NCBI RefSeq assembly: GCF_000472865.1
Contig: NZ_AXAP01000027.1
Location: 1 to 64,000, forward strand
Length of the DNA: 64,000 bases
Reading direction: 5' to 3'
From: Bradyrhizobium elkanii WSM2783
GTDB lineage: Bacteria > Pseudomonadota > Alphaproteobacteria > Rhizobiales > Xanthobacteraceae
Below are positions 25,590-35,176 of the stretch, in pieces; within the stretch, counting starts at the first letter, position 1, and each line of letters starts with the position of its first letter. The notes beneath the pieces were generated by a model. That model made no database searches, was not told the DNA's origin, and was given only the letters and a program-made list of their open reading frames with translations. Position numbers and translations under genes: made by a program.

Positions 25590-26588
25590 TTGAACGAAGG
25601 GGCTTCATTGGATTCCTCTGTCACCGACCGATTGGACACGTGGGCGCAGACCGATTGGTGGCGGCGCGCGGTTCGCTGTCCCCGTTGTGCGGCGTCGCTG
25701 CGCGAGATCGACGCGCGGCTGTTCTGTTCCAACGCGACGTGTGAATACTCTAGAAGCGGGTTTCCGGTGGTCGAGGACCAGCCGGTGCTGATCGATTTCG
25801 CCGCCAGCGTCTTCGAGCGCGGAATGTATGGTGGCGGCAATGGTTCGGTCTTTCACCGCGACGTTTCGCGCCGCTCGATCAGCTCGCGGCTCCATCAGCT
25901 CACCTTCGGTGGTAATCAGGTGGCGCAATCCAACTGTGCTCGCTTCATCGAGCTCCTTAAGCAGGAATCGGAGCGGCCGGTCGTGCTCGTCATCGGCGGA
26001 GGTGCGGTTGGCGACGGCGCCGACGAACTCTACGCGGATGACTCCCTCGAGTTGATCGGGACGGATGTCTACGCGTCGCCCTACACGCTGCTGGTGGCCG
26101 ACGCGCACCGGCTGCCGTTCGAGGACGGCGTGTTCGACGGCGTCTGGGTCCAGGCCGTGCTCGAACATGTCCTTGAGCCTGCGTCCGTCGTCAGCGAGAT
26201 TCACCGCGTGCTTCGGCGCAGAGGCCTCGTCTATGCCGAAACGCCGTTCATGCAACAAGTGCATGAGCGCGGCTATGATTTCTCGCGCTTCACGCGGAGC
26301 GGCCATCGCTGGCTGTTCAAGCAGTTCGCGGAAATCCGCGCGGGCCGCGTCGGCGGCGCAGGCGTCGCGCTGGTGTGGTCGATCCGCTATTTCGCCCGTG
26401 CGCTCGGCGCCGGCGACAAGCTCTCGCGCCTGGTCGCGCTGCCGTTCTTCTGGATCCGCCTGCTCGATCCGTTGACGCGCGGCCGCCCCGGATCGGATGC
26501 GGCGAGTGGCTTCTTCTTCCTCGGACGCCGGGCGGAGCGTCCGCTCGATCCGCACGCCATGCCGCGCTACTACGACGCGCAGAAGTGA
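25590..26588 (+). CDS. Class I SAM-dependent methyltransferase with N-terminal zinc ribbon
   Basis: A 332-residue protein. Four cysteines (30, 33, 46, 51) form a zinc-ribbon-like module, followed by a Methyltransf_11 domain: glycine-rich VLVIGGGAVGDGAD near 130, acidic IGTDVYAS, PFEDGVFDGVWVQAVLEHV and the post-motif HRVLRRRGLVYAETPF. The TTG start is uncertain; it follows CAGGAA, while a second TTG lies seven codons later. Convergent with the secreted protein gene at the end of the polysaccharide operon, it may modify the polymer or its lipid-linked precursor, though this is by context only. Confidence 0.82.
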   Translation: MNEGASLDSSVTDRLDTWAQTDWWRRAVRCPRCAASLREIDARLFCSNATCEYSRSGFPVVEDQPVLIDFAASVFERGMYGGGNGSVFHRDVSRRSISSRLHQLTFGGNQVAQSNCARFIELLKQESERPVVLVIGGGAVGDGADELYADDSLELIGTDVYASPYTLLVADAHRLPFEDGVFDGVWVQAVLEHVLEPASVVSEIHRVLRRRGLVYAETPFMQQVHERGYDFSRFTRSGHRWLFKQFAEIRAGRVGGAGVALVWSIRYFARALGAGDKLSRLVALPFFWIRLLDPLTRGRPGSDAASGFFFLGRRAERPLDPHAMPRYYDAQK

Positions 26589-26592
26589 CGCT

Positions 26593-27006
26593 TCAGGTGA
26601 GGCCTTTGATCTTCTTGCAAGGTGTCGCCGAGGTCGAGGAAAGCTGCACGATGTCGACGACGGATTTCATCGTCAGCACTTCCTTGCTGGTGAGGAAGCG
26701 CAGCGTCGCGCTCGGATAGGCGTCGCAGAATTGCGACAATGTCGACGCCGTGGCAGGAACGGTGTCCTGCTTGGGAACGACCGCGATACCGCCGTCCTTG
26801 AGGATATAGGCGTCCTTCACATTCGTCATGCTGCTCGCCGCCATACAGATCTTGAACAGATCGTTGTAGGATTGGGGCGGCAACTTCAGATCGCCGCCGA
26901 GGCTACCCAACAAGTATTCGCGGCTTCGGCGGCAGTTGTCGGCGCCGGCGTGTGCCGTGCCGGTGGCGAGCACAAGCAGGATCGCCGCGGCAGCGATCCG
27001 CCTCAT
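26593..27006 (-). CDS. Small exported protein at end of polysaccharide operon
   Basis: A 137-residue protein with signal peptide MRRIAAAAILLVLATGTAHAG. Three cysteines in the mature part (NCRRSREY, KICMAAS, QFCDAYP) plus a fourth near the C-terminus (ATPCKK) could form two disulfides. The start overlaps the glycosyltransferase stop (ATGA), so it is co-translated with the polysaccharide genes. I do not recognise the family; a periplasmic accessory role in polymer export or modification is plausible. Confidence 0.7.
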   Translation of the reverse strand: MRRIAAAAILLVLATGTAHAGADNCRRSREYLLGSLGGDLKLPPQSYNDLFKICMAASSMTNVKDAYILKDGGIAVVPKQDTVPATASTLSQFCDAYPSATLRFLTSKEVLTMKSVVDIVQLSSTSATPCKKIKGLT

Positions 27007-28178
27007 GCCGTCACCACCTCGGCCTGCGGCGCAGGCCGCTCGTTCCGAGCCAGTCCGTAGGTTGCGGCAGCGCAACGTTCCCAGGACAACGCGCGTGCAT
27101 GGGCCAGCGCGCCTGCGGCAAGGCTCGCACGCAGTTCGTCATTCTCGGCGAACTTGGCGATCGCCGCGGAAATGCTGTCTATATCGGGCGCAACAAGAAT
27201 GCCGCTTTGATCCGGCAGCACAGCGTCGGGAACGCCGCCGACAGCCGTCGCAACACTCGGCACGCCGCCGGCACCGGCCTCGAGATAGACCAGCCCGAAT
27301 CCCTCGACCCGGCCGGAGGAATCCGGAAGGCCCGTCAGGCAGAACAGATCAGCCGCGCCATAGATGTCGCGGATCTCTTCATTCGGCAGCGGACCGAGCA
27401 GGCGGACATCGCAGTTCGCGGTTTCGATCAAGCGCTGGAGTTCGTTGACATAGTCGGCCTCGCCATTCGGGCCGATCACGAGCCAGGTGATACGCTGGCG
27501 CAACCGCTCGGGGAGGCGCGCCAGTGCCGCGAGCGTCAGATGATGTCCTTTGCGGTGGGTGATCCGCGCGACGGTGACTATGACCAGCCGCTCCGGCGCC
27601 AGCCCAAGGCCGGCGCGGATGTCCGCACGATCGCGTCGCTCGCCGAACCAGAAGTCGGAAACGCCGAGACTGATCGCGCTGATTTGTCCTGCGTCAACGG
27701 CAAACCGTTCTCGGAACAGATCCCTAGTGTAGCGGCTGTTCGCCACGATCTCCGTCCGCGGGCCGAACACGCCGGCGCTGCGGATTGCAAATCGCTTCAA
27801 CGGTGTCTGGGTTTCGTTGATCTCGGTGCCGTGCACGGTCATCAGCACGCGTGCCGGCGTCTGCCAGCGCGACAATGCGACGGGAATGAAGAACGGCCAA
27901 TCGGCCGCATGGATCACATCGTATGGATGCTCCCGAACCTTGTTGCGTGCCAGCAGCATTTTCGCCGGCAGCTCCTTCATCGAATGCAGGCCACCGGCAA
28001 AGCGGGCCACCTCGAACGGCAGCGTGCGATCGCGGCCTGCATTGTCCTGTCCGTAGTCCGGCGCAACCACGGTAACGCGCGCGCCGAGCCGGGCCGCGGC
28101 GGCGGCGATTTCCCCTGCATAGGTGCCGATCCCGCCCATGGCGGGAGCAAACTCACTGGTCAGCAGCAGGATGTTCAC
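27003..28178 (-). CDS. Glycosyltransferase family 4
   Basis: A 391-residue GT-B glycosyltransferase. N-terminal LLLTSEFAPAMGGIGTYAGEIA is the acceptor-side glycine-rich loop, and ERLVIVTVARITHRKGHH and the EGFGLVYLEAGAGGVPSVA block (E-x7-E nucleotide-sugar motif) follow. There is no membrane segment, so it acts at the inner face of the membrane on a lipid-linked sugar. It is part of the minus-strand group after the GH10 gene and starts 9 bp after the preceding glycosyltransferase stop. By analogy with gum loci it could be a mannosyltransferase, but sugar specificity cannot be read. Confidence 0.88.
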   Translation of the reverse strand: MNILLLTSEFAPAMGGIGTYAGEIAAAAARLGARVTVVAPDYGQDNAGRDRTLPFEVARFAGGLHSMKELPAKMLLARNKVREHPYDVIHAADWPFFIPVALSRWQTPARVLMTVHGTEINETQTPLKRFAIRSAGVFGPRTEIVANSRYTRDLFRERFAVDAGQISAISLGVSDFWFGERRDRADIRAGLGLAPERLVIVTVARITHRKGHHLTLAALARLPERLRQRITWLVIGPNGEADYVNELQRLIETANCDVRLLGPLPNEEIRDIYGAADLFCLTGLPDSSGRVEGFGLVYLEAGAGGVPSVATAVGGVPDAVLPDQSGILVAPDIDSISAAIAKFAENDELRASLAAGALAHARALSWERCAAATYGLARNERPAPQAEVVTA

Positions 28179-28187
28179 GTCGATGCC

Positions 28188-29462
28188 TCAAGAGGCCGTG
28201 GCGGCGGCGAAGCCGCGGGCGTCCTGAATTTCCTGATGGTAGCGGTACACGCGCGCCAGTTGCGTGGCCGGCGTGAAGTCCTGGATCGCATCGGCGACCT
28301 GCTCGGGCGTGATCTTGCCGCCGTCGATGGCGTCGCGGACGTCGATGAAGCGCTGTGCGAGAGTCTCCACCATCTCGTCGCGGCTGCCATCGCGCGTCAC
28401 CAGATAGCCGCTCCGGCCGTCATGGATGACGGACTCGAGCTGCGGCAGGTGCATCGCGACAACGGGACGGCCGACCGCAAGCGTTTCCAGAACGCAGCGC
28501 GGCATGCCCTCGAATTCGGAGGTGAGGATGCCCGCATGCGCCTCCGCCAGCGTCTTCGCCATGCCTGTGGCATCCTTGAAGCCGTGGCGAATGGTGATGT
28601 CCTCGATCGCGGCAAACTCGCTGAAGCGATGCGGGTCGCTGGTGCCGATATAGTGAAAGCGGATCGGGCCGTTCAGCCGCTGTCGCAATCGCTCGATGGT
28701 GCGGAACATCAGCGGCGGGTCCTTGAATTCGTCGAGCCTGCCGGCGAACACGATCTGGAATGGCGACATGCTTTCCGGGAACGGCTGCGGCTGGAAGATG
28801 TCGGTATTGACCCAGGTCCACAGCGTATCGATCTTGTCCTTGCTGCGCGGATACGTCTTCTGCATCCGCTCGGTGATGAATGGATTAACGCAGAGGAACT
28901 TCTCGCTCATCGTCACGGCGAACCGCTCGCCGGTATTGTGCACGAAGGAATATTTCCGGAGCAGCGAATCCATCTGCAGTTTCGGCGCGCCCTCGCCATG
29001 TAGCATCTGCACGAAGGGGAGACGCAGGATCGCCGGCAGCCAGGAGAACTCAACCCGACGTAAATCGATCGAGCATCGCCGTGTCCGTACCAGCCGTGCG
29101 ATCTGGCCGAAATGACGCAGCAGCGCCACGAAGAACTGGCCTGTCAACGAAGAACGAATGGTGCGCGCGGCTTCACGCGCCTGGGCATCGCTGTAGCGAA
29201 GGATCGGAAGGAAATCGAAGGTGCGGCCGCGGAACGTGACCCGGTGCACTTCGCCGAGGGTGAGGTCACCGATCGAATCCACGCCGACGAACAGGATGTC
29301 GGTGTTGTCAGGATGGAAGGTGATGAAGTCGCGGATATAGGTCTCGAGCCCGCCGACCTTTTGGCCGCGCGGATCGAACGGATGGAGCAGGCAGATCTGA
29401 TAGCGTGGCCGAACGCGGCTTGCATTGCGGGCGCGCAGCGCCAGTGTCACGGTCGAGGTCAT
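28188..29462 (-). CDS. Glycosyltransferase family 4 (second)
   Basis: A 424-residue GT-B enzyme with N-terminal ICLLHPFDPRGQKVGGLETYIRDFI, central FQIVFAGRLDEFKDPPLMFRTIERL and the nucleotide-sugar block SEFEGMPRCVLETLAVGRPVVA. The start at 29462 overlaps the stop of the WecG-type gene by 4 bp (ATGA); longer in-frame readings extend deep into that gene and are rejected. It builds the repeat unit together with its neighbours; the sugar is not known. Confidence 0.87.
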   Translation of the reverse strand: MTSTVTLALRARNASRVRPRYQICLLHPFDPRGQKVGGLETYIRDFITFHPDNTDILFVGVDSIGDLTLGEVHRVTFRGRTFDFLPILRYSDAQAREAARTIRSSLTGQFFVALLRHFGQIARLVRTRRCSIDLRRVEFSWLPAILRLPFVQMLHGEGAPKLQMDSLLRKYSFVHNTGERFAVTMSEKFLCVNPFITERMQKTYPRSKDKIDTLWTWVNTDIFQPQPFPESMSPFQIVFAGRLDEFKDPPLMFRTIERLRQRLNGPIRFHYIGTSDPHRFSEFAAIEDITIRHGFKDATGMAKTLAEAHAGILTSEFEGMPRCVLETLAVGRPVVAMHLPQLESVIHDGRSGYLVTRDGSRDEMVETLAQRFIDVRDAIDGGKITPEQVADAIQDFTPATQLARVYRYHQEIQDARGFAAATAS

Positions 29463-30256
29463 GCGGTCTTCCGGATTCGTGCGTTGATGATCTGGGGCAG
29501 CGTGCGCGCAACGAGTCCCGGAACGGCGGCCATGCAGCGGGCATAGCGCGGTCCGAGCCGGCTTGGGTTGTTCAGCATGCGCCAAGCCCATTCGAGTCCG
29601 GCCTTCTGGGTAACCGACGGCGCGCGCTTCTGCGTGCCGGCGATGAAATCGAGCGCCGCGCCGATGCACAACACACCAGTCCCATCGAGCTCGTCGAGAC
29701 AGCGCGCGGCAAATACTTCCTGACGGGGCGCGCCGAGCGCAACGAAACAGAGTCTTGCACCGGACTCGCGGATCAGTTCGATCGCATGATCGGCCTCGGC
29801 GGAATAAGGATCGAAGTTGGGGCCGGGCGCATACCATCCCACAACTTGCAGGCCCTGGAACCGTTCCGACAGACGTTGCGCGGTCATCTTCAATGTCGCG
29901 TCATTCGACCCAAGCAGGAACACAGGAAGGCCCTTCTTTCGCGCTTCCTCGCAGAGCGGTTCCACGAGATCGGCGCCGGTGGTCCGCTCGATATGCGTGC
30001 CAAGCAAACGCGACAGCACGACGATCGGGAACCCGTCCGCCGTTACAAATTTTGCACGACGATAGGCAGCACGGAAGTCAGGCCGCTGTTGCAGTTGAAC
30101 GACATGATCGAGATTCAACGTGCACACGCTGAAGTTTTCGCCTTGCTGCGCAGCCGATACGATCGAGTTCACCGCTTCGGGAAGTGAACCAATGTTGATG
30201 GAGATGCCATCAACATTGAGATTGGATGTCGCAGGCTGCGTCTGTATTTCCGGCAT
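29459..30256 (-). CDS. WecG/TagA/CpsF family glycosyltransferase (GumM-like)
   Basis: A 265-residue GT26-type transferase. It shows the family motifs VCTLNLDHVVQLQQRPDFRAAY, TADGFPIV, TGADLVEPLCEEARKKG, VFLLGSNDATLKMTAQ and CFVALGAPRQEVFAAR, ending in GLEWAWRMLNNPSRLGPRY. The start at 30256 is chosen because GGAG lies 8 bp upstream; earlier methionines lack a site. GumM, the xanthan beta-1,4-glucosyltransferase, belongs to this family. It is the first gene after the divergent GH10 gene, so its promoter must lie in 30257-30462. Confidence 0.9.
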   Translation of the reverse strand: MPEIQTQPATSNLNVDGISINIGSLPEAVNSIVSAAQQGENFSVCTLNLDHVVQLQQRPDFRAAYRRAKFVTADGFPIVVLSRLLGTHIERTTGADLVEPLCEEARKKGLPVFLLGSNDATLKMTAQRLSERFQGLQVVGWYAPGPNFDPYSAEADHAIELIRESGARLCFVALGAPRQEVFAARCLDELDGTGVLCIGAALDFIAGTQKRAPSVTQKAGLEWAWRMLNNPSRLGPRYARCMAAVPGLVARTLPQIINARIRKTA

Positions 30257-30462
30257 GTCGATCTCCAGGTGCGAGAGAAGCCGAGGTGCGCTGATGGAAG
30301 TCGTCGGCATGCTCAATGCTTGTGCGATGGGAACTCGCATCTCGAAGACTCTTCCTCGACGAGCAGCGTCACGAAATAGAACTATTGCGTCGCAACGATG
30401 GCGATGCCGCTGTGCAAAAATGATTCAGCGCAACGAATGCATTCACTTGATGGAGAGCAGCC

Positions 30463-31566
30463 ATGCAGATGTCGCGACGAAGTGCACTCGCTATTCTCGC
30501 AGCCTCAGGCGTCGCTGCGCGAGCAGGAATTTCAACTGCGGCGCCGGCGCAAGGACAGAGTCTCGGTGCAATCGCTGCACAACATGGATTTGCCTTTGGC
30601 GCTGCCGCTGGCCCCGTGATCGACAAGGATCTCGCGTATCGCGAGCTTTACACAACGCAGACGCGCATCATCACAACTGACGTTGCGATGAAAATGGGCA
30701 CGATCGCGCCACAACCTGGCCCCAAACGTTTCGAGAGCGCGGATCGTCTGCTGCAATTTTGTGCGAGCAATCGCATTCCGATGCGCGGTCATTGCCTGAT
30801 CTGGAATGATTGGGTTCCGCAGTGGATCAAGAGCATGAGCAACGCGGAGCGTCAGGCGTTCTTCGACTCCTATATAGAAGAAGTGGTCAGCCGCTACGTC
30901 GGCAAATTGCATTCATGGGATGTTGTCAACGAGCCGTTCTGGCCCGGCCACAAAGCGCCCGGCGGCTACAGATTAGGGCCGTGGTATGACGCTTTCGGCG
31001 GAACCGGCTACATCCGCCGTGCTTACGAACGCGCGGCCATGGTCGACAAGAAAACCAAGTTTGTTCTTAACGAGGCGCAGACCGAGCGCGATGACGAGGT
31101 GGGGCACATCGTGCGCAGCGGATTGCTGCGTCTTGTCGATGAATTGAAGCAGGCTGGCGTGCCGCTCGCGGCCGTCGGCTTGCAGGGTCACCTGCAGCCG
31201 CGCTATCCGCATGATCCGGGACGGTTCGTCGAGTTCCTGCATGAACTCGCATCACGCGGCGTGGACATCTATATCACCGAATTCGATGTGCGCGACGACA
31301 CGTTCCCGGACGATATCGCCACCCGCGACGCGATGATCGCCGAGACTGCGGAGAAATTCCTCAACAACGCGTTGCGGGTGCCGGCGGTCAAGATGGTGAT
31401 CGCCTGGGAGTTGGCGGACAATTATTCCTTCTACACGGATGCTGCCAAGAAGAAGGATCCGCTGGCGCAACGCCTGCCGCGGCCACTACCTTATGATTCA
31501 TCGATGCAGCGAAAGCCGCTGTGGTTTGCGATCGCGCGCGCGTTCGAGAATGCGAAGAAAGCGTAA
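30463..31566 (+). CDS. GH10 glycoside hydrolase (endo-1,4-beta-xylanase family), exported
   Basis: A 367-residue enzyme. The N-terminus MSRRSALAILAASGVAA has a twin-arginine-like start and hydrophobic core, so Tat export is possible. Catalytic residues of GH10 are in place: acid/base Glu157 in SWDVVNEPFW and nucleophile Glu273 in IYITEFDVRDD, with RGHCLIWNDWVPQW carrying the substrate-cleft histidine and tryptophans. It is transcribed against the surrounding minus-strand operon and ends 8 bp from the flippase gene. In this setting it more probably trims or remodels the polymer's beta-1,4 backbone than digests plant xylan. Confidence 0.9.
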   Translation: MQMSRRSALAILAASGVAARAGISTAAPAQGQSLGAIAAQHGFAFGAAAGPVIDKDLAYRELYTTQTRIITTDVAMKMGTIAPQPGPKRFESADRLLQFCASNRIPMRGHCLIWNDWVPQWIKSMSNAERQAFFDSYIEEVVSRYVGKLHSWDVVNEPFWPGHKAPGGYRLGPWYDAFGGTGYIRRAYERAAMVDKKTKFVLNEAQTERDDEVGHIVRSGLLRLVDELKQAGVPLAAVGLQGHLQPRYPHDPGRFVEFLHELASRGVDIYITEFDVRDDTFPDDIATRDAMIAETAEKFLNNALRVPAVKMVIAWELADNYSFYTDAAKKKDPLAQRLPRPLPYDSSMQRKPLWFAIARAFENAKKA

Positions 31567-31574
31567 CAGAATCG

Positions 31575-33011
31575 TCATGCTCCGGAATGTTGCGGGCGTG
31601 CCCGCAGCATCTTCAGGAGTGACGGTGCGTACAGCAGCGCCAGCATTGTCAGATAGACCGCCGCCCCGGCTGCGATATGTGCCGCGAGCATGATCGCATT
31701 TCGCGCTTCCGGGAACTCGCGGAGCAGCGCCGCCATCGCGACGGTCGCAACGGCAATGCGCGCCAGGTGCGCAAACGGCAGCGTCAACCCGAACAGCGAG
31801 AAGCCGATGCTGAAGCTCGTGGCGGCTGCCGCAGTCGCAGCGAGAACCGTGGCGCCTGCCGCGCCGGCAAGTCCCCAGTAGCGCAGGCACACCACGCTGA
31901 GGATCACCGTCATCGTGGCGTCGATGGCGGAGATCGCCATCATCCAGCGCGTGCGGTTATGCAGCAGGAAGACCTGGTCGCCGAAATGGGCGCGAAGGTT
32001 GCGGATCGCGCCGGCGAGTGTCGCGAGCGGCAGCACGCTCAGCGTTGCCTGCTGGAACGGCACCGCGATCAGAAGGTGTACGATCTCGAGCCGCAGCATG
32101 AAGATGCCGGTCAGGCTCGGCGCGAGAATCGCAACGAGCAGCGCGGTGTTATCGGCAAGCTGCCGCATTGCCGCCTTGCTGCCGCTTTGCTCCATGCTCT
32201 TGACTGCGAGCGGAAAGGCGGCGGCCGTCACCAGCATGGCGGCGACCGCGGCGGCGCGTTGTCCCAGTCCGTAACCGACGGCGAACAGGCCGGCGGCGGC
32301 CACACCCTGCATCTCGTTGATGATGAAGCGCGAGGCATTGAGGCCGACCCAGCCGAGCCCGCCACCGATGATCAGGGGAACGCCGTAATGCAATGCGTGC
32401 ACCACGATCTCGCGATCGATCGGCCACAGGCGGCGGCCGTAGGCGATCTTCGGCAGCACCAGCAGCGCAGCCGCGAGTTGCGCGACGGCGTATCCGGCCA
32501 GCGGCCATTCGGCGGATTGGCCGAACAGCTTGATCATCACGAGGCCCACGGCAAAGCCGAATGCGGGGCCGACCACCTGCTGGATCGTGTAGACCCAGAT
32601 CTGCTGCTGGGCGCGGGCGCGCTCGCCGATATAGAGGTTCAGCGAACGGGTCACCACGTAGGCGATGGCCGCAAGCAGCATGCCGAAATGCGCGTCGGGT
32701 GAAATGACGAGGCGCAGCACGACGACGATGACAATGCTCTGCAGCAGGACCGACGCCAGCAGCACCGCATTTTCGGTGCGGTAGAAGCGCGGCGCGTCGC
32801 CATCCTTGTAGCGGCCGGAGAAGCGCAGTGCGTATTGCGACCACCAGGCCAGGAACGCGATCTGCAGGAATTCGTGTGTGGCGGTGACCAGCGTGATGAT
32901 GCCGAGCGTGTGATCGTTGACCACATGGGTCCATACGATCATCGCGATCAACTGGAACAGCGGCCCGACGAACTGCGCAGGGAGGTAGAGCAGGGTATGG
33001 CGCAGCAGCAT
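31575..33011 (-). CDS. Wzx-type polysaccharide flippase
   Basis: A 478-residue membrane protein with about 12-14 helices and the MOP-superfamily layout: two bundles with a shared pattern, amphipathic first helix LYLPAQFVGPLFQLIAMIVW, and basic loops YGRRLWPIDREIV. It would flip the undecaprenyl-linked repeat unit to the periplasm. It starts 2 bp after the acyltransferase stop. GumJ is the functional counterpart in xanthan loci. Confidence 0.85.
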   Translation of the reverse strand: MLLRHTLLYLPAQFVGPLFQLIAMIVWTHVVNDHTLGIITLVTATHEFLQIAFLAWWSQYALRFSGRYKDGDAPRFYRTENAVLLASVLLQSIVIVVVLRLVISPDAHFGMLLAAIAYVVTRSLNLYIGERARAQQQIWVYTIQQVVGPAFGFAVGLVMIKLFGQSAEWPLAGYAVAQLAAALLVLPKIAYGRRLWPIDREIVVHALHYGVPLIIGGGLGWVGLNASRFIINEMQGVAAAGLFAVGYGLGQRAAAVAAMLVTAAAFPLAVKSMEQSGSKAAMRQLADNTALLVAILAPSLTGIFMLRLEIVHLLIAVPFQQATLSVLPLATLAGAIRNLRAHFGDQVFLLHNRTRWMMAISAIDATMTVILSVVCLRYWGLAGAAGATVLAATAAAATSFSIGFSLFGLTLPFAHLARIAVATVAMAALLREFPEARNAIMLAAHIAAGAAVYLTMLALLYAPSLLKMLRARPQHSGA

Positions 33012-33013
33012 CG

Positions 33014-34063
33014 TTATGCTCCCAGCCAGCGGGCAACGCGCGCGGAGGAGAACTGCCTGACCGCGCCTAGCGCAGCGATGCTGACCAGTGCTGTCAGTCC
33101 GAAAGTGATCGCAAAGCTGACGGCGGGGCCGAACTGGCGCAATCCGGCGTGGTCACGCAGCAACATCACCATGAAGATGTGCCAGAGATAGATGAAATAG
33201 CTGCCCGAGCCGAGGCCCGCAAGCCAGGCTGCGCTCGGCTGCAACACCAGCAGCGCAAGGCTGAACAGCGCCGCGTAGAGGAAGAACGCCGTCGAGTCGT
33301 AGACTGCTGCATCGCCGATTCCGGACAGGCGCACGGACAGATACAGCAAATAGGCAAACAGCATGGCGCCGACAACGATCGCGCGCATGCTCCGCGCGGC
33401 CATGCCGGCGAACGTTGCCGTCAGCGCGCCGACAGCCATGAACGAAAACCAGAAGGGGATATCGCGCATCCGGGCTTCATCGACGAACGATTCGGCAAAG
33501 CCGAGATGGAACAGCAGGGGATCGAGGTAGCTTCCGGCGACAAGCCCGAAACCGATCGCAAGGGCGAGCAGGATTGTCATCCGCTGCTCCGTGTTCTGCC
33601 GGTCCGTTCCGGCGGCAGCATAGATCAGCCACAGCACGACGGTGCAGCCGACATAGACGAACACGTAGTAGTACACGAAGACATAAGCGAGTGCGAACCG
33701 CGCCAATGTCGTGGTTACGCGATGATCCATCGCGGGATTGTGCAGGGCCATGTAGAGATAGGCGGCGACGAAGGCGATCGTATAGGGGATCACCGCCGCC
33801 TTCAGCCGCTTGAACAATGGCACACGTCCGGCGCGCGCGGTCAGGTAACCGGACGCGAACAGGAAGATGGGTACGCAGGGCCGCAGCGCGGCATCGATCG
33901 CCTTGGTCCATGCAAGATCGAGCGGCTGCGGCAGGGAATGGATCCCGATCACCATCAGGATGGCAACGCCCCGCATGGTATCGATCACGGCGTCGCGGCT
34001 CGTCGCCCGCGCATCCGTGCGGGCGTGAACGATGTCTGCCTGTGCCGACGCCGCGAGCGTCAT
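33014..34063 (-). CDS. Acyltransferase 3 family membrane protein (first)
   Basis: A 349-residue polytopic acyltransferase. The start MTLAASAQADIV is chosen because its ATG overlaps the previous stop (TGATG). Family features: RDAVIDTMRGVAILMVIGIHSLP with the conserved R-G and catalytic-type histidine in helix 1, VPIFLFASGYL in helix 2, and YFIYLWHIFMVML in a late helix. Such proteins O-acetylate or succinylate polysaccharide units from the cytoplasmic acyl-CoA side, comparable to GumF/GumG. Confidence 0.88.
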   Translation of the reverse strand: MTLAASAQADIVHARTDARATSRDAVIDTMRGVAILMVIGIHSLPQPLDLAWTKAIDAALRPCVPIFLFASGYLTARAGRVPLFKRLKAAVIPYTIAFVAAYLYMALHNPAMDHRVTTTLARFALAYVFVYYYVFVYVGCTVVLWLIYAAAGTDRQNTEQRMTILLALAIGFGLVAGSYLDPLLFHLGFAESFVDEARMRDIPFWFSFMAVGALTATFAGMAARSMRAIVVGAMLFAYLLYLSVRLSGIGDAAVYDSTAFFLYAALFSLALLVLQPSAAWLAGLGSGSYFIYLWHIFMVMLLRDHAGLRQFGPAVSFAITFGLTALVSIAALGAVRQFSSARVARWLGA

Positions 34064-35151
34064 CACGCGATCTCCCGATGGGAGATCGGTGCCGCCACCG
34101 GCTTGACGAAGCGGCGGTCGTAGAGGTCGGTCAGGTAGCGCCGTGACGGCGTCTCGAAGTATCGGTAGGACAGCACACTCACGATGCCAAGGATGATGAT
34201 CGACACGGGCGCCAGGATCAGCTTGGCATCGGGAGAGGCGAAAAGCATCAGACGCGAATCCAAGGTGATGATGACGGTTGCGATAGGCATGTGCAGCATA
34301 TAGCTGGAATAAGTCAGTGGCGCGAAGCGATCGAGCTTGAGCATCGATAGCAACGTATCGCGGCCGCTGCAGTCGAGTTGGATCGCGAGTACGGCGATCA
34401 CGTAGACCGCAACCAGCGCAGCCATTGGCGTCAGCCACGATCCGAACAAGATGAACGCAACAAGCGTCGAAATCAGGGCGCCGCGCGTTGCGGGCCAGCG
34501 CGCGATCTGGTCGCGGTAGAGGGAACAGGCAATGCCGAGGCTGAACGCGGGAACCGCGCGGAAGGCTCCGCCCAAGTTGATCCACTCGGACCATGGCAGG
34601 GTATCCATGGTCGCTGCCCAAATGCTGTTAGCAAGCGCAGACAACGCTACGAGCGCGATGATCAGTACTTTGCGCTGCAAAGTGAGCGCAACGATCAGCG
34701 GAAACAGCAGATAGCAGAACATTTCCGCCGACAATGACCAGCTCGGGAAGTTGAACGTCAACCGTTCACCGACGAAAGCATGCAGCAACAGGAATTGCGC
34801 CGGCAGATCGGAGAACGAATAGCGCCCGGGATTGTCCGTGTGCGCGATGCCAAGCGAAAGCGCGAAAGCAATGCCAATATAGAATGTCAGCGTGGCGAGA
34901 TGCAGTGGATAGATGCGGGCGATGCGCCGCCAGAGGAAGCGTCCGATGGCGGGGCCGTCGCCGACGTCGTCATGATATTGACGCGCGATGACGAAGCCGG
35001 AAACCACGAAAAACAGGTCGACGAACAGGTTGAAATGCCAGACATGGGCAATGATGATGCGCCCAGTCGGCAGCTCCTTGAAATAATCGGAATAGTGCAA
35101 AATCACCACGGCGCAAGCGGCGATGATCCGCAGGCTGTCGAGGTGCCGCAT
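34063..35151 (-). CDS. Acyltransferase 3 family membrane protein (second)
   Basis: A 362-residue polytopic acyltransferase with MRHLDSLRIIAACAVVILHYSDYF (RIIAA and catalytic-type His in helix 1), LFVDLFFVVSGFVIARQYHD and RFLWRRIARIYPLHLATL, all standard for OafA/YrhL-like O-acetyltransferases. The start at 35151 falls just after the glycosyltransferase stop; a TTG seven codons upstream is an alternative. It differs clearly from the first acyltransferase, so the two probably act on different positions of the repeat unit. Confidence 0.87.
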   Translation of the reverse strand: MRHLDSLRIIAACAVVILHYSDYFKELPTGRIIIAHVWHFNLFVDLFFVVSGFVIARQYHDDVGDGPAIGRFLWRRIARIYPLHLATLTFYIGIAFALSLGIAHTDNPGRYSFSDLPAQFLLLHAFVGERLTFNFPSWSLSAEMFCYLLFPLIVALTLQRKVLIIALVALSALANSIWAATMDTLPWSEWINLGGAFRAVPAFSLGIACSLYRDQIARWPATRGALISTLVAFILFGSWLTPMAALVAVYVIAVLAIQLDCSGRDTLLSMLKLDRFAPLTYSSYMLHMPIATVIITLDSRLMLFASPDAKLILAPVSIIILGIVSVLSYRYFETPSRRYLTDLYDRRFVKPVAAPISHREIA

Positions 35152-35176
35152 CGCGTTGGTGGTCTTGTGCAAACGT

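Noticed and set aside
26952..29003. 683-codon plus-strand open frame across two glycosyltransferase genes
   Set aside because: It covers parts of two well-supported minus-strand GT4 genes and has shadow-like composition with no recognisable motif.
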